64,000 nucleotides of DNA from Artocarpus heterophyllus (taxonomy: Eukaryota > Streptophyta > Magnoliopsida > Rosales > Moraceae): positions 20,544,004-20,608,003 of the forward strand of contig CM046349.1 in NCBI GenBank assembly GCA_025403435.1, written 5' to 3'. The notes below the pieces were generated by a model that was not told where the DNA came from, made no database searches, and was given only the letters and a program-made list of their open reading frames with translations. Positions 24,037-35,620 of the stretch are shown here, piece after piece (positions within the stretch are counted from its first letter, which is position 1; every line of letters begins with the position of its first letter). The position numbers and the translations under genes were made by a program.

Positions 24037-25110
24037 AATTCCAAACCAATCTACGTCATTGACATTTGTTCATTTGCTCGGAGGCAGGTCATTTTCCATC
24101 GTCTTTGAATTGGATATGTTTCTTTTATAAAGCTAGCGACGTCTGTTTGGTGTCGTACCAAATCTTGATTTGGAAATAGATAAAATATTGAATTCCAATA
24201 GATCTGTGTGTGTTTATTACTATCATGCCGTTATCTCTATTGGATTCTTTGTGGGGTTTATGATATGAAGAATAGGTGGAGGTAGACCCCCTTTTTCTTA
24301 GTAAATTAGGCAATTTGGATGCACCTTATATATCACCCCTAATACTTACTCGTATATAGAAAACTCCTGCCAAAAAAAGAAGAACCAGAAAAAACAAAAG
24401 GAAAAAGGAAAAGAAAAAGGAAATTAACGAAATGCCCCTCACTAGAGTAGCATAAAAATGGAAGAAAGAGGAAATTTCTCTTTCTTAAATACTATAAACT
24501 TTCTACCCTTGTATTTTTTCATTACATAATACTTATAAACTTAAAAATAACAAAATTCTGATTAAAAAAATACTCGTTCATGTTATTGCTTCCTACTGTG
24601 TGCGTGAGAGTGGAAAATAACCTACTGTATGGTCCATTCTGAATTGTGATACGTTTTAATTTTATGTTTGACAAGGGGTGAAAAGTAGGAAGAAAAAAAA
24701 TCAGTGGAGGGATTTTTCAAGAGAAATTGGAATTGTAGGGTGTTTGGTAGGAAGGAAAAATGAACAAGAGAAAACTAGAGAGATAAAAGAAAACACATTC
24801 TCACCATTTTTTATCCTTTCAAATGTGTTCGGCAACTTGGTCTTTAAACTACAAATTTTTATAATTGACTCCCTAAATTTTAAAATTTGTTGTATAGCTA
24901 GTTCAACAATTAAAAAAATAATATAAAAAATTTGACGGAATTTTGTCATGTGACTTGCATGTGACATTCCATGAATGGTACAATATGTCCATTGAATGAT
25001 AGTTAATAAAAAGCATTTAAAAATAATTAATTTACCAAACAAAATAAAGAAAAAATAATAGACCATTTGACAAGTTGGATAACACTAAAGTTTTAAATTT
25101 AAATAATAAA
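22341..25110. other. Non-coding AT-rich interval with LTR-like and simple-repeat debris
   Basis: No gene seen. It holds a second promoter-like site (TATAAATA at 23136-23143, followed by a leader-like stretch ending near 23290), a CA/CCA-rich run at about 23780-23855 with a C9-type run, a (TA)15 tract at 24005-24034 and poly(A/T) stretches. The 23136 promoter context again suggests LTR remains. Confidence 0.55.
24005..24034. repeat. (TA)15 microsatellite
   Basis: Thirty bases of uninterrupted TA dinucleotide. Confidence 0.95.
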
Positions 25111-26699
25111 TGTTGTAAAACGATATGCAGCGGAATTTTAAAAATTTTAAATCTTTTTAAAATAACAAGTTTGTTATGCTAAATACATAAATTAATAAAA
25201 GATCTTATGTATCTCTTTTGTCGATCGAAAACTATGCAAATTGCAACTAGAGAAGAACATCCAAAGAGCCTCAATTAACTGGTTTTCTTTGTTATTCTCT
25301 TTCCACTATTGGAATGCCGGCAATCGCACATCGTATAGTTTTTCCTCCGATGACCTCTCTTTTCAACCACTTAAGAAACCAATAGCTAAGGTTCCATATG
25401 TTGAATAATAGTTCTCTGGGAGTTTAGAGCTTCTCTCACTAGAAAACTCTTTCTATATTTCTCAATTGATCTAAAGAACAATGAAAAAGAGTTCCCTTTA
25501 TATAGTAGTCAAATTTGGGGATAATCCCTATCAGATTAGGCTTCAAAATTTGAGTCTGAATCAACTTCTGATCAAAAACTTGTCAAAAACATGTAATAAG
25601 ATTATTGCACGATTGATTTGCCAAATTGTGCGATCGGGCTATCGAACTAACGGCACTGGCTTGTCGAACTCGACAAACAGCCTCCTGATCAAGTGATAAT
25701 TTGGAGTCTCATAATATATTATTTCACATGGATCTTAGATAGAGCCTTAGTTTTAATTCAAATAACTCAATAGAGAAGTTATCTGATTAAAACAACCATA
25801 CACAGATACTCATAATCGTCTTTGACATATCATAATATGTAACATCCCCATAGGATATTCATAATCGACTTAAGGATAAATTTTATTTTATTATCCTAAT
25901 TATTTTTATCTTATGTTGCATTATCTCACCATTAGAAAACTTACTATTCGTAAATAGTATACCATTCAGTTACACCTATGTACCCAAATGGTTAAGCACT
26001 CCAGTTTTTTAATTACAGGATAATGCCTATAAGAGCATATCATTAACTCTACAAAAGAGCTACTGATTCTATATCTTTGAATAATGAGTCTACGTCAAAG
26101 AAGAGTCATGTCTCCCATATACCAGTATGCGTACCTTCATCTAATTCAAGATTTCACCTTTTGGTACATCAAAACACACAAGTCAAGAGTACGGGCCTAT
26201 TAATTTATCTCAGGATTAAGATGCAACATATATGATTATCTAAAGTAAATTGATTTAAACAAACAAAATTATTAATTAAATCAATTCAACTTTTTGTTTG
26301 GATCCAATATATTGTCACCTATGACCATATACCAGTGTTTCTACTTGCGCAGTCTTACAATAATAAGCAAGAAAAATCATCTCCTGTAAGGGATATAAAC
26401 CACATAACAATCTTAACATGAATAAATTTAATGCCCAAATTTATTCTCTCGATTACGGACCTTATTATTTAGACTATCACCTTTAAGATTTATGTCTTCC
26501 GCTAAATTTGTCCATTATATGCATGATATTAAAGGTTTAGACTAACAGTCTCAGACTTTTGTTTGCTTATCGTATATTTAATATAAATGAACATAAAGAG
26601 GACAACATTTCATATATGAAAGAGTAATAAATTCTTCATTGATTAAATGTCTCCAAAAACTTATTACATCATTTAATCCTTAGGGCATCAAGTTTAACA
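25111..26699 (-). repeat. 3' LTR of copia C
   Basis: On the + strand it runs TGTTGTAAAACGATATGCAG to ...AGTTTAACA. A - strand TATATAAA box lies at 25497-25504. Palindrome-motif variants at 25615-25680 sit just upstream of it on the - strand. Compared with the 5' LTR it lacks about 190 bp around 25745-25840. Confidence 0.9.
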
Positions 26700-26729
26700 A
26701 TCTCCCACTTATCCTAAGTGAGTAAATGT

Positions 26730-29700
26730 GATATGTTACGCATCCTCATAGCCCCAATAGGCTATAATTTCCTTAGACACGATCTTACATATTGCCACAG
26801 TTCCACTACCATGATGTCCGTTATTATATGATACTCCCGATGCATATGTTTACTCTTCTTGTGAAATCTTGGTTCCTTGGCATTAGTTATCACTACAGTA
26901 TTATCACATTATAGCCATGTTAGCTTATCCATACTAGAAACAAACTCAAGCTCCCTAAGAAACTTACAGAGCCACACAGCTTTTTTTGAAGCTTCACTAG
27001 CTGCAATTGTTGAATCCGAAGTGCAATCTTGCATGACACTTCTCCAAACAATGGCACCTCTTCTTAGAATAAACATAGAACCTGAAATTGATCTTCTCAA
27101 ATTCATACAGGATTGGAAATCTGAATCAGTGTATCCAAAAAGTGTTAGATTTTCACCATAATACACTAGCATATAACCTCTAGTCCTTCTTAGGTACTTG
27201 AAAATATGCTTGACCACAACCTAATGGTTTGGTTCTAGATCCGACTGAAATTGACTCATGATCCTAAATATATAATATATGCATGGATATGTGCAAAGCA
27301 TAGTAGACATGAGACTGCCTATTATCGAGGCATAAGTTGTCTTCTTCATATATTCTCTTTCTTCATTAGACTTTGGAGAGTCTTTATTAGAAAGAGTAAT
27401 TCCAGACCTAAATGATTGCCCATCCTTTCTTGGAATTTTGCATTGCATACTCAAGAATTTTATCTATGTAGGTAGCTTGAGATAAAGCTATCATTTTATT
27501 CTTTTTATCTCGAAACATTTGAAAACCTAGAACATAATTAGCTTTACCTAAGCTTTCATGTCAAATTGCTTAGTCAACTATAATTTGACCGATGACAATG
27601 CCTGAACGTCATTACCAACAAACAAAATGTCAACTACATAGAGCAAAAACCACCTCCCTATCCTTAATGTGTTTGAAAATACATGGTTTATCCATGTTTT
27701 GTTCGAACCTATAAGTCTTGATCACTTGATCAAATCTTATGTTCCAAGAATAGGAAACTAGCTTAATTCCATAAATAGACTTTAGTAACTTACAGACCTT
27801 ATTCTCTTGATCCTTAGCTCTAAACCTGTCTGGCTGTATCATATATATGGTCTCATCAATATAGCCATTCAAAAAGGCCGTCTTGACATCCATTTGTCAA
27901 ATCCTGTAATTGAGAACGACAGCAATAGGCAAAAGAATGTGGATGGACTTAAGCATGACTACAAGCGAAAAGGTTTCCTCGTAATTGATTCTTTCCTTTT
28001 ATGTGTATCCCTTTATTACTAGTCTAGTCTTATAGGTTTTGATTTTCTCATCTACTCCTCTTTTTCTCTTGTAGACCAACTTACACCCTATGGGTTTTAC
28101 CCCTTCAGGAAGGTCCACAAGTTCCTAGACTTGCTTAGTCTATATAGACTTCATCTCAGTGTTTATAGCTTTTGTCTAGAGCTTGAATCAACATCCTCCA
28201 TAGCTTCTTTATAAGTGTAAGGTTCCCTGCCATGTTTAACTACTTCAACCAAGTAACCTTCACCATTCAACATATGCCTCTTGTGTTAACACCCGATCCT
28301 CTTACTATGCTGAATCTCCCAAGGTTGTTGTTCGATCTGTTTTTCTACATCGATTGGATTGGTTTCAATCAAAAGCCCCGAAGTGATCAAATCATTTGCT
28401 AATCGTCGAGTACCACTCTACTACGAAGCTTAAAGTCATTCATGTAACTTTTCTCAAGGAAAGTAGCATTTATTGAAACCACAACTTTATTTTCTTTTGG
28501 GATATAAAAAAACCTTTAAGTCCCTTTTGGATATCCTACAAACATACACACTTCCAAACATGCTTCCAACTTATTCGCTTCCTTATACAAGACATGAGTA
28601 GGACATCCTTATACGCAAATATGATTTAAGGATGTCATCCTACCTTTCCACGAGTTGTGAGGAGTCTTAGGAACTAATTTTAAAAGCACATTGTTCAAAA
28701 GATAACATGCGATTTGTAGTATATATCTCTAAAAAGATAAAGGTAATGTTGAATAACTCATCATGAACGTAACCATGTCCAACAAAATCCTATTCCTTCT
28801 CTCAGCCATGCCATTCTACTACACAGTGCTTGGCTTATTCAAATGGGATAAAATATCATTCTTTAATAAGTGTCCTAAGAACTCATCAGAGAGGTATTTT
28901 TCACCTCGATTAGATCAAAGTGCCTTTATGAATTTACCTAATTGCTTTTTTGCTTCAGCTTGAAACTTCTTGAACTTGTTAAACTTTTTGCTCTTATGAT
29001 GTATTAGGTAGATATATCCATATCTCGAGTAATCATCAATAAAAGTGACAAAATACTGATACGCACCTATGCCTTGATGTTCATGGGACCATAAACAACA
29101 TTATGTACGAGTTCTAGAACCCCTTCGGCTCGATTGCCCTTAAACCGAAATGGTCTTTTGGTCCTTTTGACCTCTAAGGAAGATTCACATTATGGTATTC
29201 CAACTCTAAATGACTTAAAGGTCTATCTGTTACCAACCTTTAAATCCTATTCAAGCTAATATGACCTACTCGTAACTGCCAAAGATTAGTCTTATTAGAG
29301 TGAAAAGTTTTAAGTCTTGTAGAGTTATCATTAATCTCAGTTTCAAACAGTAAGTCCATCTTATATTTGATAAAATATAGGTTATTTTGCATCCATCTAC
29401 TATAGATAAAAGATTTGGTTTTACAAATCACAACTTATTATTAAAAGAAACTGAATAAGAGTCTTCAAATAAACACGTGACAGAAATTAATTTCCTTTAA
29501 TGTTTAGGAACATAAAAACAATCCCCCAAAACTAAAATCCTATAACTATCAAATAAAGATAGACGTCTTCCACTGCTTCAGCCAACACTAAGAATCCATC
29601 GCTTATTTGAAGCGCGAAGTGCTTATGTAGTAGACTTCTCATTTCCTTGAACCCCTGTAGAAAAATACGAACATGATTAGTCACTTTAGAATCTATGACC

Positions 29701-30476
29701 CAAGTGTCATTTGAATCCTCAGCTAAACAAGTCTCAATAACCAGAAGTTCGCACTTACCTCCTTTAGATTGGAAGACCTTGCAATTCTTCCTAATGTGCC
29801 TAATCTTTTCACAGAAAAAGCACTTTAGCTTCTTTGTGTTCCTCTTCTTTTTTCCCCCCTTATCTTTGCCTTTTGCCAAAATAAAAGACTTCTCATTCTT
29901 ATCCTTTTACTTCTTTCCATTCTTAGAGTTTGAATTAGAACCAAATGCAACTGCTAAGTTCAGCTCGTCACCAATTAGAGCTTCCCTGATTAAATTTTTA
30001 AACTCCTATAACTGCTTCATTAGCTTAGTTAAGGTCACATTTTGTCTATTGCTCAAGTTATACGATGCTCTAAATAGGATGAACTCCTTAGAAAGAGTCT
30101 CAAAGATCATAGTCATCTGTGACTCAGGATCAATATTAGCTCCATGGGTTTGAACTTCAGTAGGGTAACCTATGACCAACAACATATACTCCTTCATAGT
30201 TGTCCCCGGTCTCTTTTAAATTAAGAAGCTTTCGAAGAGCCCCTTATCGCTTCATCAAGGCTTAACCTCCAAACATGTCCTCAAGATTATTTATGATTTA
30301 TCGTGCAGTCTCATGATCTTCATGTTGAGCTGATAGCACGTTATTTTTACTAGCCATGATATAGTAGCAGACCTAATCATTCAGCATCCTACTAGCGATC
30401 ATACACTTGGATTTGTTCATTAGTGGATTCACCAATAGGCGCAAGAGGACAAGGTGTTGTTAACATAAATTTCAGT
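26730..30476 (-). pseudogene. copia C Gag-Pol relic
   Basis: The probable Gag start is ATG 30476, with stops within about 30 codons. A complete zinc knuckle CFFCEKIRHIRKNC lies near 29780-29825 and a Lys-rich stretch precedes it. Protease reads DTWVIDSKVTNHV (DSGA-type motif lost). Integrase remnants include NKTNLWQLRVGHISLNRI (about 29240-29300). RT shows MDVKTAFLNGYIDETIYMI (about 27850-27893), but the catalytic box near 27629-27643 reads YVVD instead of YVDD. RNase H at 26909-27217 shows TDSDFQSCMNLRRSISG. Close to copia B pol in sequence. Inactive. Confidence 0.87.
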
Positions 30477-32003
30477 TTCTCAAAGAATAGGATGATATTT
30501 AAGTTTTGTTTTCAATCATTATAATTCTTGATAGTTAAAGTGTTTTTATCAAGTATCAAAGATAATGTGTTTTTAAACATTTTGATCTACACTAAAGAAT
30601 TATATATCAAATATAAGCAAATATTCAACAACAATTTAGTAAGATAACACAAAGAGGTAAGCATATAATCTGTTTATGTGTCAAAATCTTAAAAAAATCA
30701 CAACCTTACAATGATAATCCCTAGCTCAAAATTCAACAAACCACTTAGGGGAGACTTTCCAAATTCAATTGGGAACACAGAACCCCTCTGATTGGTTTAT
30801 ATCATCCAAGCCTTGTTTGATCTAGCATATACTAATAATCATTTTCTTTGGCCATTAACTTTATTAATAGAGCTCCTAGGGGTGGTTAATAATAAATTTA
30901 ATCTTGAGTGAATAATCATCATTTCAACCACTTTATACATGATTTATAATCAACATTAGGGGTGAACAATAATAAATCACGCTAAAGCAAATTATCCTTT
31001 CGGAGATCAAACTCGGTACATGATGCAATACTTTCCTAGGGGTCGAAACCACCATGTGTTACTTATGAACTAATGATGGAGGGCTTAGGTCCTCTCTTTA
31101 AAAATCTTCTCCCATTCAATATTTTAGAAATCAAGGTTTTATATTAACTTGCATGAATAAACAATTGTAATATCATGGTTCTATCCTAGAGAAAAACATA
31201 AAGATTACAAAAGATCAATCGAAACAGATATCGATTATTCATCTTGTATCTTTTCGTTGTATCCTTCTTCATGTGGCGTCTGTCTTCAACCTTTCCATCT
31301 CATATAAATAAAAAATTTATTTTTCTAATTATCATAAAATTTCATGTTTCTCATAATTGTCTCAAAAAACAAAAATAAAAACTACATCGAAAAACGTTTT
31401 GTTTAAAAAAATGGTTCTACCTATTGATCGGCTTGCCAGTCTATGACCACTAGCCTACCAATCTGCGATCATCGGCTTGCCAGTCTTGGGTAACCGGCTT
31501 GCCGATTGACGTTGAACCATAGTTTTTCTAAACTTTTGTAAAAATAACTTTTAAGTAGTATTTAATTTATTTTTCAACAATTCAAAAGTATAAAAATTTA
31601 TAAAACACACATGAACTGTAATCATCTCCATCTTCTAGATCTGTCTTCACTTTGAATAATTATTTGAATGAAAATTTTATAAACCATAATTAAAATAATA
31701 AATCCTAGACGATGATGATAGACCGCCATCTAATTACATGAAAAATCTAGATACATATTTTAACCTCTAAGGAACCATAACCGGCAAAATTAATTAATTA
31801 ATATAATAATTAAAATACAAAATTTAATTAGCCATAATTAATTAATAAACATCCACCATATAATCTCATGACAACATTTAATTATATAAAAATCCTAGAG
31901 GGCAAACTCTCTAAAAAATTTAATTCAAGCATAGGAAAGAATAAGATCACATAATTTATGTACATATCATGATTATAAACTCATAAAATCAATGTAAAAC
32001 TAT
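30477..32003 (-). other. Non-coding leader of copia C
   Basis: About 1.5 kb between primer site and Gag, without coding signal. It includes an additional cluster of the palindromic motif at 31426-31508, outside any LTR. Confidence 0.7.
31426..31508. repeat. Cluster of four GCTTGCC-type palindrome variants in copia C leader
   Basis: GATCGGCTTGCCAGTC (31426), CTAGCCTACCAATC (31450), ATCGGCTTGCCAGTC (31471) and ACCGGCTTGCCGATTG (31493) are variants of the TTCGGCyTGCCGAA site found in the LTRs. The spacing of 20-25 bp is as in the LTR clusters. Confidence 0.75.
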
Positions 32004-32016
32004 GTCTCTGATACCA
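32004..32016 (-). other. Primer binding site of copia C (tRNA-Met)
   Basis: The - strand reads TGGTATCAGAGAC, two bases from the LTR edge at 32019. The first eleven bases match the initiator tRNA-Met complement. Confidence 0.88.
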
Positions 32017-32018
32017 AT

Positions 32019-33798
32019 TATTAAAAAACGATACGCTGCAAAATTTTAAAAATTTTAAATCATAGTTTTTTTCCAAGTAACAAGTTTGATATGTTAAGTA
32101 CATAACTTAATAAAAGATCTTACGTACCTCTTTTATAGACCAAAAACTATAGAAATAGCAACTAGAGAAGAACATCTTGGAAGAGTCTCAATTAACTGGT
32201 CTTCCTTGCTATTCTCTTTTCATGATCGAAATGCGAGTGGTCGCATATTATATAGTTTTTCCTATGGTGACCTCTCCTTTCAACCACTTGAGAAAACCAA
32301 AAGCTAGATTCTAGATGTTAAACAATAGCATTCTGAGAGTTTTAGAGTTTCTCTCAATCGAATATTCTCTCTATACGTCTCAAATGATCTAAAGAACAAA
32401 GAAAAACAACTCCTTTTATATAGTGGTCGAATTTGGTGTTAATCCTTATCATATTAGGTTTGAAGATTTGAGTTTGGATCAATTTCTATTAAAAAAAGAG
32501 CTTCAAAAGAGTATAACAGAATTATCACATGGTTTGCTTGTCGAATTGTACTATTGGCCTGCCAAACTAGCGGCACCGGCCTGTCGAACTCGGCAACCAC
32601 TTGCCGACTAAACGATAATCTAAAAATCTCAAAATATCTTATTTCACTCTGGAATCTTATATTAAATCTATCAAATTTTAGCTAATTTAATAATTAATAT
32701 AAGTCACCAATATGTACGAAAAATACGTCGTATTGTTACATGAATTATTATAAACTAGTAAAGGGGAACTAATAGACATATATAATTCAAGCTCCTATAA
32801 TTATAAAATATATCTCAAAAACATATATTTTATAATTATCAAGTCTAACGCTATTCCACTAAAAGCTTAGACTGCACTCTTGAACTATATAAAATTACAA
32901 AGCTCCAATAAGTTAATCGTGCATGACATATCATAATGTGTAATATCCCTATAGGATATTCATAATCGGCTTAGATAAATTCTGTTTTACCTTACTGATT
33001 ATTTTTATCTTATGTTCCATTATCTCACCATTGAAAAACATACTATCCATAAATAGTATACCATTCAGTTACACCTATGTATCCAAATAGTTGAGCGCTC
33101 TAGAATTCCAGTTATAGAAATAATACCCATAAGAGAATATAATTAATTCCACAAAAGAGCTATAGATTCCATATCTATGAATAATGAGTCTAGGTCAATC
33201 ATGAGTCATGTCTCCAATGTATTGTATGTGTACCTTCTTCTAATTTAGGATGTCACCCTTTGGTACATCAAAAGACAAAAGAAGCCAAGAATGGCTCATT
33301 AATTCATCTTCGGATTAAGATGTAGCACAAATGATTGTCTAAAGTGAATTGATTTAAACAAATAGAATTGTTAATTAAGTCAATTCAACTTTTTGTCTTG
33401 ATCCAATATATTGTCACATATGACAATATACCAGTGTATTTACTCGTAGAGTCCCACTCTGATGACCAAAACAAGTCATCTCTGTTAGGGATATAGACAA
33501 CAAAATAATCTAAACATGAATAAATCACCCAACTTTATTCCATCGATTGCGGACCTTATGTTTAGACTGACAGTCTTAAAGATTTAGATTATGTCTTCTG
33601 CATAATCTGTCCATCATATACATGATCTTAAAGGTTAAGACTGACAGTCTTGGACTTTTGTTTGCTTATTATATGTTCAACATAAAGGAACATAAGGAGG
33701 ACAATATTTGATATATGAAATATAAATAAACTCTTTATTGATTAAATGTTTGTAAAAACTTATTACATCATTTAATCCTTAGAATACAAAGTCTAACA
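32019..33798 (-). repeat. 5' LTR of copia C (1.78 kb)
   Basis: Aligns with 25111-26699 from TATTAAAAAACGATACGCTG to ...GTCTAACA. The terminal TG has mutated to TA. A - strand TATATAAA lies at 32415-32422. Palindrome variants at 32531-32607 (for example TTGGCCTGCCAAA and CGGCCTGTCGAAC) lie just upstream of it. It contains a segment near 32690-32900 that the 3' LTR lacks or has replaced. Confidence 0.9.
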
Positions 33799-34489
33799 AT
33801 AACATGTGGGAGCTTTATATTGCTGCAACCTTTTGTTTTTTTACTAAAGTTGCTGAGAGTTTTACATCGTAGTTAGTTTAAACCAATTAGTTCTAACTAA
33901 TGTTCCAAACTCATGCTAAAACTAAAATGAAAAGCCCCTTCTTTTCCTTCATGCTTGTGGCCCCATCTCCCTTGCCGCCATCTCTCTCTTTACTCAGTGC
34001 TGCCCCCGTCTTGACTTCCAGCATCAACACCTCACTGGTTACAGATATAGGAGTTGCACTACTCCTTCAAGTAGGTGTTCAGGTTGCCAACAAGTCGAGA
34101 TTTTCTCCCTTGCCAATCTCGCATTGGAACTATGTGGCTTCTAACTTGATAGCCATAGAAATTTTGTTGGCAACAATGATGAAACAATGCAAGAACACCT
34201 TCTTCTTAATCAAACTCATCTTCTTCATTGTGCTTGCTTGCATATCGTAGGGAAAACAATGCTAAACAACAATGAATGTCACCTTCATGATGAACTCCCT
34301 CTTCTCCCATTCTGCCACTACTAAACTCATGTTGACTAGATTCGACCATAGTTGCATCCCATTTTCTCTCTCTCTTTTTTTTTTTAAATAATTTTGATCT
34401 AAAATTGATTTCTTTCTTTTTTTTTTTAAGGCTAGTTACGTTAATTTTACTTTATTGTATTAAACTAAATTGCTTTTGTTTTGTTCCTT
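33799..34489. other. Intergenic, no gene recognised
   Basis: A 116-codon open frame at 33900-34250 (+) has no recognisable domain and an odd composition (Ser/Leu/Pro/Ala-rich, then hydrophobic). Nothing around it supports a gene. Poly(T) runs occur near 34376-34390 and 34415-34430. Confidence 0.5.
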
Positions 34490-35620
34490 GAGCTTAAAAT
34501 TAACTTTTACTTAAGTTAATTCTACTATTATTTTTTTAAATGGCTATGTAAGTTAATTTTACTTTTACTTTGTCCCTCGAACTTTGATAACTTTATCATT
34601 TTGCCCTCTAAACTTTAAAAACTAGCACGTACACCCCTCAGACTTTAAAATATTAGCACAAATGTCCCATTTTATTACGTTCTATCGTTAAAGTTTTATT
34701 TTTGCCCCCTGAACTTTAATAACAATATCATCTTACCCCCCCTAAACTTCAAAAACTGGTATGTTCACTCCCCAAAATTTTTTTCCTTTCTTTTCTAGTT
34801 AATAATTGCTCATGGATTAGGCCAAGACTAAACAAGATTTGCTGAGAGGTTGAGAAGGAAGAAAACAAGGCATGAGTAGGAGGAGGAGGCAAGCTTGGGC
34901 TTGAACTCGAAGCCTAAGCTCTAAATCACCATTGAAGAGGTTGAGATTGAGATTGAGCAAGATTTGCTCATTTTGAGTGGATTGAAGAAGAAAAAAATAT
35001 GTTTTCTAGGGGAAAGGCATAACGGATTGGGAATAAAGTGAAAGATTTCTATTGGCGAGCTTGATTCTATTCATCTCCTCGTCCTTGCCCTCCTTATTTT
35101 TTATTAGCTTCCTACAACTACTTAAAAAATCTTTCTCCGCTCTACACTGATTTTGTTGTTCATAATAGTGTGTTCTAAAAGCTCACCCCATGTCGATGAT
35201 CAAGTACCCTTTCGTCTTGGCTTAGTTCATCGACCCTTGAACGAGTAATTTGTGTTTTAACTTGCATGAAGAATTGTTGACTAATAAAGAGAAGACAAAA
35301 AAAAAAAAGTTTAGGGGTGGTAGTTGGTCTAAACATATCAGATTTTAAAGTTTAAGGGGTAAGATGACATAGTTATCAAAGTTAGTGAGGTAAAAATAAA
35401 ATTTAAAAGACAGAATTAACAAAAAAGGTCATTTTAGCTAACGTTTGAAGGTTCAAAAGGTATTTTTGCAAATACTTTAAAGTTCGAAGACTATACATGC
35501 TAGTTTTTAAAGTTCAGGAGTAGATAACATAACTGTCTAAGTTTCGAAGGCAAAACTAGAATTTCTCCTACTTTTTTTATTCCAATAGAAGTTCTAAGGT
35601 AAATTTGCATTAATTTTAAG
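34490..35620. mobile_element. Non-autonomous DNA element with about 290-bp terminal inverted repeats
   Basis: The segment 34490-34775 matches the reverse complement of about 35315-35615. Examples are ACTTTAAAAACTAGCACGTA against ACTTTAAAAACTAGCATGTA, and TTTATTTTTGCCCCCTGAAC against TTTATTTTTACCTCACTAAC. Each arm itself holds two related approximately 60-bp subunits (cccctaaactttaaaa...). The 540-bp core has no transposase. Long inverted arms suggest a Mutator-like or foldback element, but outer ends and target duplication were not resolved. Confidence 0.65.

Larger units (their letters stand above)
25111..33798 (-). mobile_element. Ty1/copia retrotransposon C, two LTRs, decayed
   Basis: Both LTRs are present (25111-26699 and 32019-33798), with polypurine tract, pol relic, Gag relic, leader and tRNA-Met primer site in - strand order. 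The flanking bases ATAAA (25106-25110) and ATAAC (33799-33803) are a near-perfect 5-bp target duplication. LTR divergence, an approximately 190-bp LTR length difference and many pol stops indicate an old insertion. Same family as copia B and the solo LTR. Confidence 0.92.

Noticed and set aside
33900..34250. 116-codon + strand frame with hydrophobic C-terminus
   Set aside because: No domain, no plausible promoter or splice context, and odd composition. Kept only as an intergenic note.
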